Of a stretch of 64,000 nucleotides of DNA, positions 23,585-34,281 are shown piece after piece. The position numbers were made by a program, and so were the translations under genes. Position 1 is the first letter of the stretch; each line of letters starts with the position of its first letter. The notes beneath the pieces were generated by a model. It was not told the origin of the DNA and searched no databases. It saw nothing but the letters and a program-made list of their open reading frames with translations. The stretch is from Aureobasidium sp. EXF-3400 (lineage: Eukaryota > Ascomycota > Dothideomycetes > Dothideales > Saccotheciaceae), in assembly GCA_024195585.1 (NCBI GenBank), contig SWBL01000096.1, positions 1 through 64,000 on the forward strand, written 5' to 3'.

Positions 23585-25780
23585 TTAAAATCTCGAGGTG
23601 ATGCTTCTGCTGATGCTAGGGCGCTGCGAGCGCTTGGCTGGGCTACCCATGCTGTTGCTGCCAGTGTTGGTGGGCTGGAGTTGAGGCTGTTGCTTGGATC
23701 CAATCTTGCCAAATTCTTGAAGGATGTCGAGACCCTGCTCGTCAAAAACGTCATCTTGGATGCCCAATCCGAACAGCTCCTGTCCATTGTGCTGAGGCAT
23801 GAAGTTGTCAAGAGACAGGTCCAGCCACTCAGGAGCGCCAACAGTGTTATCGGAAACGCCAGTGGAAGGGAGGGCCATGGTCACACGCTTCAGAGGTGAG
23901 CCAAGCATGACAGGAGAGCGCAGTTGAGTGGGGTGAGTAGCCTTCAAGGGAGTGAAGTGGAAGTTGAAAGGGCTGTCGAAAGCCATAGCATTTCCCTTGC
24001 CCGAGGTGATGTCGGCCAGGACACCAGTGGAGGTGACTGCACGTTCAATGCGAGAACGCTTCTTACCAGGGCTTCCGCGAGCGCTGAAGTCTTCAAGAGC
24101 AGCATTCTCATCAAAGACGTCGTTGCTGTCGTTGGACGGACGCCAGGGAGTAAGATCCTTGGCAGGAGTGAAGTCATCAAGGTTGAAAGCAGGGGAGAAT
24201 GGAACCAGAGGAGTCCAGCTCTTTGCAGGCGATTCGCCGAGGAATGCCTTAATGTTGTTGCGGTGGTTACGCAGACTGGTGTTAGGAGAGCATGATTGCG
24301 GAGGCTTGGCTGGACGCTTGAAGACAACAGCGGGGGTCAAGGGAGCAACAGCAGCTGCAGAAGAGGTAGGGCGTTGAGGAGAGGTGTACTCGAAGTGGAC
24401 CGAGGGCTTACGCTTGTGAGGAGCGGTCTTCTGCTTTGTGGGGCTGTCGTATGACGAGCTGCGAATGCGTGCAATCTCCTCTTCGGCGCGGCCACGCTTG
24501 ATGCGGCGGTGGTCTGGGTCGGCATCGGAAGTGAGAGCGACGTGTGAGATGGTAGGGTTTCTGACAGCCGACGACTCTATCGACGAGTAGTAACCGCTAT
24601 CTTGAGGAGCGTTGAACTTGCGCTTACGAGCACCGCCGGAGTGAGTGTCGGTGGGGAAACGTAGGCGGGAGGCGCGAGGAGGAGTGTCTTGCATGGGCGG
24701 AGGAGATGAGCCAAAGGCGGGAGGAGGAGAAGAACGCATAGAAGCGCGTGCGGCGGGAGGAGGCATGGCAAGTTCGTCGTCTTGGAGTGCGGGATCGCTG
24801 GCGGGAATTGTGCCGTCTGAGGAGAAGTGATCCTGAGGGAACGAGGCAGAGTCGACAGCCTTGGTGTCAGTCTTCTTGACAGGGTTGGGGCCCAGAGCAA
24901 AGCGACCAATTGCAGGGGTGGTGACCGGGCGAGGAGCGTTGCTGGGAAGAGTCTGCAGGGGCATCATCTCGGAAGGAATCTGCACCTTCTTCAAAGGACG
25001 GTCCTTGCAGAATTGGCGCTCCATACCAGGCTCAATTGCCCAGTAGTTGCCCTTGCCAGGATCGTCCTTGGGACGCTCTTGCTTGATGAAAGCCTTGTTC
25101 AAGCTCAGGTTGTGACGAATGCTGTTCTGCCAGCCAGTCTCGGATGCGCGGTAGTACTTGAAGTTGTCCGAGATCCACTTGTAGATCTGGGCGAGTGTGA
25201 GGCGGCGGTTGGGTGCGCGCAGGATGGCCATGCCAATGAGGGTGGCGTAGCTGAAGGTAGGCTTGGCTCCGTCGTCGTGTACCGACGGCATCTCTTCAGG
25301 CTCGGGCAGGACAAAGTCGTATTGCTCTGTGGGCTTGACTGGCTTCTTTGTGGTCTTGTCGGCGAGTGCGCGCTTGATGGGCACGGCCTTTTGTGCGGCG
25401 TAGAGGTGGTGATCGTAGGGCGACATGTTCTCCTTGTTCATGGTGTTCAGGGCGGCGGAAAAGAAGCCGGGTTTAGTAGGAGAGTCGGAGAGAAAGGCCG
25501 ATTGCAGCGGGGACGGGATGGAGCTGTTGTGAAGCGAGCGTCTGCCGAGAGGCCCGTCGGGCGAGTTCGAGTGCTTTCTCGGTAGGCCGAAGCTGGGAGA
25601 GTTGTGCGAGGGACTGAGCAAGAAGCCCGTTTGTCTGAAAGGTTGTTGGCCAAGGGCGCTTAGGAGAGCTGCCTCGACCGAATCCTGTGGGAGATCGTGG
25701 AAAGTCGTGGACGGTAGAACCGGCACGGGATCGTGGTAGATGTTGAGTGGGTGATAATTCGTCCGACGCGTCGACGCCAT
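23585..25780 (-). CDS. Forkhead transcription factor (Sep1/Hcm1-like)
   Basis: Nuclear DNA-binding regulator, a single exon of 731 residues. The forkhead (winged-helix) domain is at about 173-260, with [15 protein letters not shown], the recognition-helix region [17 protein letters not shown] and [10 protein letters not shown]. Flanks are long, Ser/Pro-rich and disordered with many S/T-P sites, consistent with CDK control. The N-terminal part has a KEN motif (K116-E117-N118) and an RxxL motif (R80-L83), both known APC/C degron types. The domain resembles Sep1/Hcm1, which control cell-cycle genes, more than Fkh1/2, because no FHA domain is visible. Orthology is inferred from one domain only. 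The gene is isolated between two 1.7-kb gaps. Confidence 0.88.
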   Translation of the reverse strand: MASTRRTNYHPLNIYHDPVPVLPSTTFHDLPQDSVEAALLSALGQQPFRQTGFLLSPSHNSPSFGLPRKHSNSPDGPLGRRSLHNSSIPSPLQSAFLSDSPTKPGFFSAALNTMNKENMSPYDHHLYAAQKAVPIKRALADKTTKKPVKPTEQYDFVLPEPEEMPSVHDDGAKPTFSYATLIGMAILRAPNRRLTLAQIYKWISDNFKYYRASETGWQNSIRHNLSLNKAFIKQERPKDDPGKGNYWAIEPGMERQFCKDRPLKKVQIPSEMMPLQTLPSNAPRPVTTPAIGRFALGPNPVKKTDTKAVDSASFPQDHFSSDGTIPASDPALQDDELAMPPPAARASMRSSPPPAFGSSPPPMQDTPPRASRLRFPTDTHSGGARKRKFNAPQDSGYYSSIESSAVRNPTISHVALTSDADPDHRRIKRGRAEEEIARIRSSSYDSPTKQKTAPHKRKPSVHFEYTSPQRPTSSAAAVAPLTPAVVFKRPAKPPQSCSPNTSLRNHRNNIKAFLGESPAKSWTPLVPFSPAFNLDDFTPAKDLTPWRPSNDSNDVFDENAALEDFSARGSPGKKRSRIERAVTSTGVLADITSGKGNAMAFDSPFNFHFTPLKATHPTQLRSPVMLGSPLKRVTMALPSTGVSDNTVGAPEWLDLSLDNFMPQHNGQELFGLGIQDDVFDEQGLDILQEFGKIGSKQQPQLQPTNTGSNSMGSPAKRSQRPSISRSITSRF

Positions 25781-27516
25781 GGACCAGGTGTGCAGAGTAA
25801 GATCTAGGTGGAGGGAACTGCTGAGTTGCGTCCGACAGTGAGGGACGGAAAGCTGAAGCTTTGCTGCGTGTTTCGAGTTCAGACAAAGCCAAAAGATGGA
25901 GAAAGTGAGAGGTCGAGGCTTGGCGTGCTTTGTGCTAGTCGGTTTGGTGCGCTTCGAGTTGAACAGGCCGCTTCTGTCTTGGGGTACAGCCTTTTTTTAA
26001 TCTTTCTGCAAGCCTTTCTGCAGGAAAAGGAGCTTGGTGAGCACGAAGACCGCCAGTAGGCCCTTACAGGCTTGCGACTAAGATTGCACCCGTTAAGGGC
26101 AGAAGGGGTGCCTCACGCTTGGGCGTTAAAGAAAACCGCCCTGCCTTGCTCCCAATCACGAGCTCGGGCCAATGATCAGAACGAGATCTGAGAGTCGGAC
26201 AGCGATCGACCACGCCAATTGTCAATCCGCGTCACGCCAGAAGTGCAAGCGGTGAACAATGGGACTGACCGCGCTGGTGGTACACTGTGCGAGGTGGGAA
26301 AAGGAACCTGCAGACAAGAGCCGGGCAGAGGGTCTTTTGTTTATGACTTTGTTGACACGGCAAGCTTTCGTCTGCCGCTCTCAGCTGCAGCTTTCAGCGC
26401 ATCCTACTGCCCATCTCTTTCACAACCTCAGCCGTCTCGCTCGTCCTCTCTTGCACAATCTGCACGACATGCAATCCGACTCGCCAACCGGCGGGGCACG
26501 TCAAGTCTCGCTCCTTCCCGAGCGTAGCCATTGATGTCATTCTTTGGAATGCCTTGCATGTGCCTTGGGCGCTAACCGCTCGTCTGTTACTTCTTGTCGG
26601 ACTCCGTCCGTCCTGTTCCTATCGATTGGCTCACAGACTGGCAAGATTGCGGCAGCACAGGCCAGACACTTTAATTATGCATCGCCCTTGAACAATTCCC
26701 TAACCGTGTCTGTTACTCCGCCTTGCTTGCATGTGCCTCGTGAACCGGCATCCATCGAGATCATGCTTTCCCCCTCCGTTCCAAGTGCAGAACATCGGCT
26801 CGATGCCGACATTCAAAACCTGCTCCTTGTTCCATCTTTCTCACATGCTACCCAACCCTACTTCGTCTGCCGAGATTTCTCAAGAAGAGAGTTGTGCGAG
26901 AGACGGAGAGTTGAATCAGGGGGAGACGTTAAGCGCCGGAGCCGTATGCTACCTCTTGTGAACTCGAGTTTGGCGTACATTCCGCGTGTATGACTATCGA
27001 CCGATACAACATTTCTTCCCACACCAAGCCGGCCTCGACCTTCCAGCAAAGCCAAAGATATGTAGTTAAGGAGGTCGGCTGGTCACTACCCTCTGGGTAA
27101 AAGATCATTTTTCCTTCGTCGGCAACGCGCGCGCTTGACAGCCTCATCCCCTACGTGTCGCCGTTTTATCCCAACTTCCACGAGCATGACCCAGGCCATT
27201 TTTGAACATCACTCCCTTCTCTCGCCACTCGGTCATCTCGGATCAAGGCGTTTATACTCCTTCGCTAGCCGTCAGCCAGCATGACCTCTTGATTTCCAAG
27301 TGCGCTCAACGAATTGTTCATGCTTACCGTAGCAAATCTTGGTCCTTTACCGCCTACGTAGTAACCCTCGAATCATATAGGGTCCGCGCTGAAACTACCG
27401 GCGTTAGGCATCCATGACTTCTCAAACTTGGGGAAGTCGATGCTCAATGATTCTTGACGTCTTCAGGCTTCCTTCGAGAAGGAAAAAGCAAAAGGAAAGT
27501 TTCCATCGATATGGCA
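25781..27516. other. Long gap upstream of the forkhead gene
   Basis: About 1.7 kb that includes the forkhead promoter and the end of the SDR transcript. Open frames at 26219-26993 overlap one another and carry no recognisable domain, so none is called. Confidence 0.4.
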
Positions 27517-28789
27517 TTAACCTTCGTCGATTTCCATGTCTCCATCTGCGACTTCAGCAATTTCATCGCCCGGTGTCAGTTGATGCTGTGACGTCGAGTC
27601 TTCCCCTGCAGGTTGCGGTGTCTGCTGGTCTCTATCATCGGCGCGAGGAAAGCTTAGATGTTTCCAATCTTCGATCTGTACGCTCGACTATCAATAGATG
27701 TATAATAGTGCGTTTACCGGGTCACTCACCTCCTCTATGATGCAGCGCAACCGATCGCGAATGCTCTCAACAGCGAAGCTACCTAAGAGCAGACGCAATG
27801 GTGGAAATGAACAATGACCTAATTGCCAGGTAAGTTCGGCGCTCTTGACAGCACTGGTGGGCTGCTTGTTGCTAAGCCATTGCACCACCCGTTTGGCGTG
27901 AGCGGCAGGAGCATTCTGGCTCTCGTAAGGCTGAGACGGCGATTTGACCAGGAAATGGCCATAGGTTGGCAGGCGGCTCTTGTCAGCTGAATCCGAACCC
28001 TTGTCATCCAGTCCCGTGGGTTCATCGAGACGGAGATGACCTGGGGCGACAAGGGTGGCCTTAATGTTAAAAGCATCGACTTCGTAGAGCAAGCTTTCAA
28101 TCAACCCTTCGACGGCATATTTGGTTGCGCAATAGGGACCGAGGCCCGGGACACCGAGTGCGCCGGAGGTTGAAGAAAAAATGAGATATCGGCCTGCGTT
28201 GCGTTTCCGAAAGTAGGGTAGAGACTGCTGGACAATGTTGAGACAGCCGAAGAAGTTTGTCTCGAATTGTGCACGAAGATCGCAAACATCTTGGTCTTCA
28301 CAGGCCCCAATGACGCCGTATCCAGTGCAGCTGTGGTAGCATTAACGATGAGATCGGGAACATGTGTAGGAGATTCGAGGGGGTATACTGACTTGACAAT
28401 GACGTCCACAGCGCCGAAATGGCGAATTGTATTCTGAATGACAGAGTCTACTGTTTTAGACACTCTCACATCGCACAAGAGGCCGAGACAAGACTCGTGC
28501 CAGCCTTGCATCTGATCGAGCGTGTGCTCGCCAACGCGGCCAACAGCAGTGACCTTGTCGCCATGAGAAAGACACGTCTTGACGATTGAGCGGCCCATGT
28601 GGCCAGTAGCACCAAAGACCTGTAACTACGCATCAGCATGCAGGACCTAGGCAAGGGAATACAGCTCGGACGGACAATCCATGTTTTCTGTACTGGAGGG
28701 TTATCCTCGCCTGGAGGATCACATGTTGAAGGCAAGGTCAGACCAGAGATGGCGGTGGATGGAGACGGGTAGTCTCTCGAAGCAGCCAT
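27517..28789 (-). CDS. Short-chain dehydrogenase/reductase, substrate unknown
   Basis: NAD(P)-dependent oxidoreductase of the SDR superfamily. There are four exons: 28789-28676, 28619-28393, 28330-27730 and 27675-27517, for 366 residues. The Rossmann motif spans the first junction (WI-VFGATGHMG, glycines 41, 44, 47). NCTGYG (114-119) replaces the usual NNAG. The catalytic triad is Ser167, Tyr180 and Lys184 (PYCATKYAVEG). Intron 1 has the unusual donor GTCCGT, but splicing there restores the fold. The last exon encodes IEDWKHLSFPRADD and an acidic tail. An upstream in-frame ATG (28846) lies just 3' of a TATA-like element at about 28865, so the inner ATG is preferred. It is divergent from MMM1 across 277 bp. 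Confidence 0.8.
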
Positions 28790-28854
28790 GCGACCTGGAG
28801 TGGGATATGCAGGGAAAGGCAACAGGGTCTTGGGTATGAGAAACAATCTATGGT

Positions 28855-28869
28855 GCTATATTTTATTAT
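28855..28869 (-). promoter_or_regulatory. TATA-like element of the SDR gene
   Basis: On the gene strand the sequence is TATAATAAAATATAG, roughly 70-80 bp before the chosen ATG at 28789. Being so close to the alternative ATG at 28846, it argues that the latter is not in the mRNA. Confidence 0.4.
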
Positions 28870-29066
28870 AGAGCAGAATAAAGCATCCTTGGATCTGTCG
28901 GACCCCGCGTGAAATGGGCGCTGGCTGGCGTACCTGCCGCTGCCGGGATCCCTTTCTTATCGACAAGACAAAGTGCGTCATGCAATATATCTTTTCGACA
29001 CGTCGAGAGTTGCACATGCGACAGAGACGTTCCCTTGGTTGAGTCTAGTCGAGGAAGCTGTGGATC

Positions 29067-30589
29067 ATGTCCAAGGCAAAGCAAGCGGCATACGGTAATC
29101 CTCATCCAATCGCGTTCTGTAAGGCGTCACTGACTTTGGTATAGCGGCATCGCCTGCAGCGCAGTCTGGAAGTAGTGCGTCCTTTGCTCAAGGCTTCGTG
29201 CTGGGCCAATTGACACTGGCTCTGATCCTGATATTCTTGATCAAGTTCTTCATCTTCGGCGAACCCCCGACGGCCGACAGTCGTGCAGCAACACGCGCAG
29301 CCCTCCGCCGCCAACGTACCCTCTCACACGCCTCGCCTCTACGCCGTCGCTCCGTCTCCGATCTCCGTCTTCGCAAACGCAGTTCCGCTGCTGTACTCGC
29401 TCCACGAAACATCTCGTCCGGCGGTGCTGTCCTGACGACAGACCAGATTCTGCAAAAGACGTATTACAATGTCGATGGACACCAGCCTGAGAGTCTGGAC
29501 TGGTTCAATGTCTTGATCGCACAGACAATCTCTCAGCTACGTGCAGATGCCCTCGAAGGAGATGCCGTGCTGAACTCGCTCACAGCCGCTCTCAATGGCG
29601 GACAGCGACCACAATTCATCGACGAGATCAAGGTGACTGAAATCTCGTTGGGAGAAGAGTTCCCTATCTTCAGCAACTGTAGAGTCATCCCTGTCGACGA
29701 GAATGGCCAACCCGTTAAACCAATTCCCACCAAGAAGGGTGCAAACAGAGGAGGATTGGGAGAGAGCAGGTTGCAAGCACGCATGGACGTTGATCTGTCA
29801 GACGTCGTCACTTTGGGCATTGAGACAAAACTCGTCCTGAACTACCCCAAGCCCTTCTCCGCCGTCCTGCCTGTCGCTTTGGCTGTGTCTGTTGTCCGCT
29901 TCTCTGGTACTCTCTCCCTCTCCTTCACTCCCTCCCAACAACCAGATGCTCCTGTCAATGAGTCCGAGTCGTCCTCAGCAAACCCATCATCCTCGCCCAC
30001 TACGCTAACCTTCACCTTCCTCGACGATTATCGTTTGGACCTCTCTGTGCACTCTTTGATCGGCTCACGCGCTCGTCTGCAAGACGTACCCAAGATCGCT
30101 CAATTGGTAGAACAGCGTATTCATGCTTGGTTCGACGAACGCTGCGTGGAACCTCGTTTCCAGCAGATTGTCCTCCCTTCCCTATGGCCGCGTAAGAAGA
30201 ACGTCCGCGGAGGTACTGACGAGGTTCCCGAGGAAGCCATTCTATCTGATACAGAGATGGATGCAGCAGCTTCATCTTCCAGGCCTCGCAACCTTGAGCG
30301 CAGCAGAGAGCCTTCCACCAACAACCGCGAAACACGGGCTGATAAGTCGCCCGCCGCTGCTGCAAGATCGAAGCCTTCGAGGCAGGCTTCACGGCAGACC
30401 AGGTCGGAAGAGTTGATGACTGAAGAGGAGAGGTTGGCTGCTGCTGGCGAGGAGCTTAGGGCCGCTGAGCAGAGGGAATGGTCGCGAGAGCGAAGAAGCA
30501 GGGAAAGGCATAACAAGAATAACGACGAGTCGCTTAGGCGAAGGGCGCGACAGAGTCAGTTGGCTAAGGAGTTGAATGTACCATCTTAG
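29067..30589 (+). CDS. MMM1: Maintenance of mitochondrial morphology protein 1 (ERMES subunit)
   Basis: ER-anchored SMP-domain lipid-transfer subunit of ERMES, the ER-mitochondria encounter structure. Exon 1 (29067-29094, 28 nt) encodes MSKAKQAAY, the intron is 29095-29144 (donor GTAATC), and exon 2 runs 29145-30589, for 490 residues. The short lumenal N-terminus leads to FAQGFVLGQLTL and one membrane helix (about 28-47) ending KFFIFGE, the classic Mmm1 start. The SMP domain covers about 115-390 (ESLDWFNVLIAQTIS, ALNGGQRPQFIDEI, DDYRLDLSVHSLIGSRA). An unusually long charged, Ser/Arg-rich C-terminal tail of about 100 residues follows. The first exon is easily missed because the frame appears to start at a GTG. 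Confidence 0.94.
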
Positions 30590-31685
30590 GACGACTGGTA
30601 TTGATGACCTTTTACAGCGACGATTGCATACGAGTGTACGATAGGTGTGGAAATAGAACATAATACTCTTGTATGAAATATCCATCCAACCTTGTTGCGT
30701 CTTGCTCTATAGTGCTTGCATCCCACGAAGATACACTCACAGATATACTGGTCTGGGTGCAAGCAAGCCTAAAAGTCGGGCATGAAACTCGATATTCCAT
30801 TTCTCACCACACAGCACCACAATAATGTGCATATCATTATACTTGTCTACTAACCAGTAGCTGTGTCATCACATCAGAGGATAAACAGAACCATAAAACT
30901 TATGTAGTCGTCGCTACGAAGATATCATGAGCAAAAAACCATGGTTGATGGTACGACCCTGTTCTCGACACCATTTTTCCCTCTTCCACTTCTTCCACCT
31001 CTACCCGTCTCTTCCAACACGTCACACCGTTTCTCACACCGGTTGACTGGCTTCAAAACGACCAGCTGAAACTGCGGAGAGCGGCAAACTCGACATCATC
31101 AGTAAACGACAGAAAAAACGATCGTGATGCGTGATCAGTGGAAATTACACATCAAACGGGACTGTGCTGCTCAATCTCAACTGCTTCTACATCATTTTTA
31201 TGCACCGTGGTACCTTTAAATATAGCCTTCTTACCGACATTCCCTTATCCCTGTTGATATCTGACTTAACTGGTTTCTGTAACGTTCTTTGGATAGTCGC
31301 ATCGATCGATTGCGAGATTGTTCAGGTTTTTGAGATAGCATGTGAATCTTGGGTCAGCGGCGGAGGCTTGGGTCCGCTAAGGGGATAGTAGGATTACGAA
31401 TCATGTGAAAGCTGTGAGTCGTGTGATGGATGGGAAGAAGCGGTCACAAGGTGGAAGGATAGATGAGTGGATCTTTTGTAACGTTGTTGGGCGATGATCA
31501 CTCTATGGGAAACAGGTCATGCGTATGCTTGCTGCCTAATGGTCACTACCGTGTCTGATGCCATTGGAGGATGGAAGTCGATCACGTCGGTCGATATCTC
31601 TACTCCTCTTCAGGTTCCTTTGTACAATGGTTGTCAGAACAACCTCGCTATATGTACATCATTGATCTTCGGACTCACTGCTCCC
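30590..31685. other. Convergent gap between MMM1 and the SOU1-like SDR
   Basis: About 1.1 kb between convergent stop codons. It is AT-rich in places and gene-free; no repeat or RNA gene recognised. Confidence 0.35.
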
Positions 31686-32613
31686 TCAAGGCAAGATGTA
31701 ACCTCCATCGATGACAGTATCACTACCGGTCTGGTAACTGCTAGCATCACTAGCGAGGTACAGGTAGAGAGCCTTGATCTCTCTGACGTCTCCCTGTCTA
31801 CCCATGGGTGTCATGCGATAGGCTTCGTTGATCACGCTCTCTCCTGCTCCCATCTTGGTGTTGAAGAAGCCAGGCGAGACGATATTTACACGAGCGAATT
31901 CGCGCCATTCTCTGGCCAGAGACTTGCCCAGGTGTGTGATGGCTGCCTTTGTGGAGTTGTAGACCTGGGGCAGTCTGTTAGGACGAGCATGCAATTGTTA
32001 GGAGAGCATGTACTTACAGGTTGGTCCACCGGTACGTTGACGATGTGTGCTGAGATACTCGATGTGATGATCAGGTTTCCCTTGCCCTGCTTCTTGAACT
32101 GTTCTCCAGCGTATTTGGCACAGTAGAAAACACCGTCGACTGTCATCACGTCAGTATCATCCTACTCTAGTCATGATGGCTTCACTCACCATTGACAGCA
32201 AACTGCTTCTTGTACTCCTCAACACTGGTCTCTAGAACAGGCTTCGAGATAGCCATACCAGCGTTCGCAACCATGACGTCCAATCTGCCAAAGTCCTTCA
32301 CCACCTCAGCGACCAACTCTTTCACCTTCTCCGGGTCCGAGATTTCAATCTGATATGCCTTGAACTTGTTTCCGTGCTTCTTGCTCAGCTCCTCGGCTTT
32401 CGTGACAGCCTTGTCGTTACTGCGATACCATAGCGCTACATTGGCACCAGCTTCGGCCATGGAGTCAACAACGGCACCGCCAATACCCTCAGCAGCTCCT
32501 GTGACGACGACAACGCGGTCTTTGAGGTTGAATTGCTCGAGAACATTGTCTGGACCAGATGGAACAGGGTTCGGCTGGCGAGGTACTTGAGCTTCTTCGA
32601 GGGTCATGGACAT
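31686..32613 (-). CDS. SDR of the sorbose/xylulose reductase (Sou1-like) type
   Basis: NADP(H)-dependent polyol/ketose reductase, classical SDR. Exons are 32613-32190, 32139-32018 and 31964-31686, for 274 residues. The cofactor motif is VVVVTGAAEGIG (T38-G45), with VANAG following. The catalytic residues are Ser171, Tyr184 and Lys188 (VYNSTKAAITH). The C-terminus ends TVIDGGYILP, the classical family ending. Sequence style (NVPVDQPVYNSTKAA) is closest to fungal sorbose reductase, NADP-mannitol dehydrogenase and L-xylulose reductase enzymes; the exact sugar cannot be told. Introns have donors GTGAGT and GTAAGT. Confidence 0.85.
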
Positions 32614-33146
32614 GTTGGGCGGCGGTCGAGGGTGTCACTTATGTGTTTGTTGTCTCTCGAGGTGTGTCGGAGTGTCAAGAGTTGCAAGTACGAAGAGAGA
32701 TTCGAAAAAGATTGAGCAGAAGCATGACGATACACATGGCACAGGGAGATGGTCAGCCTTTGCTATTCAGCCTAATTTGTCTGTTGATGTCAACCTTAGG
32801 AAGCTTCGATGGGTTGATGGTGGGGTGCTCGGGGCTGGCGGGGCAGTCGCAACTCAGCAGACGGCTTTCTTTCCGCGCGTGTTCGGGAGAAAGTAACCCG
32901 AACTGACTTTTAAACTACCACGATCATCAACATGCAAGCAATGGGTAGTAAGAAGGGTCGTTATCATTAATCTTTATCTAGGAATCTTCGTGATGCGGAG
33001 AGTAAGTCGTAACTCCGTGGTAGTAATGCGTATGCTTCCGCCATTAGGGCTCAATGCTTGATGCGTCCGGCTCCCATATGCCATGCTTGACTTTGCAGTC
33101 GTCTATCGTCATCTTCTGTTCTCTTCCTGGCTCAACGGTACTCCAT
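32614..33146. other. Intergenic region upstream of the SOU1-like SDR
   Basis: About 530 bp between tandem minus-strand genes: the SDR promoter and the secreted-protein 3' UTR. No gene is seen. Confidence 0.35.
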
Positions 33147-33811
33147 TTAAGCGATGTTGGCTCCGATCAACTTGACGTCCGCGCAGTTAGAGCGGGTGGT
33201 GGAAGCGTTACTCTCCTTCCACAGCAACTGGTATTGACGACCAAGGCTGAAGTAAGGAGCGGTACCGTTGACGAGGCACACAGAGAAGCAACCGTCGAAA
33301 GATTTGGGCGCAGTCGAAGAGTTTGAGCCAGACCAGGCAAGAGTGGAGTCGTCGAAGTAAAAGCCAGTGGTAGCTACACCGACAACACCCAAAGTCACGA
33401 GTTCGTAGCCAGAAGGAGCATCGGAGCGGATGGGTGCAATCTCAGGGAGACTGAGGTTGTATGCGAAGCCGGGACCAGCACCCTGGACTGCAATGGGCTG
33501 CTGGAGGATCGAGTCTGAAAGAGCTATACGTTGTTAGTGTTCACGTTCAACCTGAAAAGATATCGGTCAAACTTACTCCATCCGACGGCCTTGCTACTGT
33601 TCGTGAGTCCAACAAGTGTGTTTTGAGCGGCACCGATGTGGAAAGAAGTCAGGTATAGGTTGTTGAATGCCGAGGTGCCATTGACGGCTTCGGTCTGGAG
33701 GGTGAAAGGCTTGCTGCTGTCGAAAGCGGCTACAGCACGCTGGCTGAGAGGGAGGGCTGCCACAAGAGGCAGAGCAATGGCTGCGGCCAGAGTCTTGATT
33801 GAGGTGTACAT
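33147..33811 (-). CDS. Small secreted glycoprotein, function unknown
   Basis: Exon 1 is 33811-33577, a 53-nt intron (donor GTAAGT) follows, and exon 2 is 33523-33147, for 203 residues. The N-terminus MYTSIKTLAAAIALPLVA is a clear signal peptide with probable cleavage around residues 19-26. There is no other membrane segment or GPI signal. The mature protein is rich in beta-prone residues, with about six N-glycosylation sequons (NGT, NSS, NLS, NSS, NGT, NAS) and three cysteines near the C-terminus (GCFSVC and SNCADV). I do not recognise a named domain; it resembles small secreted proteins common in Dothideomycetes. It is divergent from the membrane-protein pair, with a TATA box 125 bp upstream. 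Confidence 0.75.
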
Positions 33812-34281
33812 GGTGATATGGTTGTTGGTTGTAATGTGATGTGATGGGATTGATGAGATAATTTGTGTCTTTGTAAAGTTGTGTGAGCAGGATGAAGTTA
33901 TGAGTGTTTTCCAGACGGAAGGATTGAGCAGAGTTTATAGTCTTGTGCAGGATCAAAAGGTAGGGAGGTCGGTGAGGAAGGCACGGCCACCACGGAACGT
34001 CACCGTACCTGCCAAGATGCGTCGCTCCAGGCTTTCCCAGCCGCACATGCGCTCCACTTTTATTGCCGGTGTGGCGCTGGCCAAACCCTATTCCCATAAG
34101 ACGTGTTGAGAACGTGGTCGGCGCTCGAAATAGCTACGTACGATAGAATTCTTTGCGGACACTTCGCGCTCGACACACGAACTCAAAGTTCTCAACTGAA
34201 CGCGCTGCCGACTTACATCTGGATCCCTGTAACACCGTACGACTTTGACCCACCAAGGCAGGGGATTGTGTCATACCTACG
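33812..34281. promoter_or_regulatory. Divergent promoter of the secreted protein and membrane protein A
   Basis: 470 bp between divergent ATGs. On the minus strand a TATAAAC box at about 33934-33940 lies 125 bp before the secreted-protein start. No equally clear element was seen for the plus-strand gene. Confidence 0.4.

Noticed and set aside
24827..25585. 252-codon frame antisense to the forkhead gene
   Set aside because: Low-complexity mirror of the Ser/Pro-rich forkhead protein; no support as a gene.
26219..26993. Overlapping plus-strand frames upstream of the forkhead gene
   Set aside because: They have mutually overlapping frames, no domain, no signal peptide and no sensible splice structure.
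28790..28846. Upstream ATG start for the SDR at 28846
   Set aside because: It lies immediately after a TATA-like element and adds no conserved sequence, so it is probably untranscribed.
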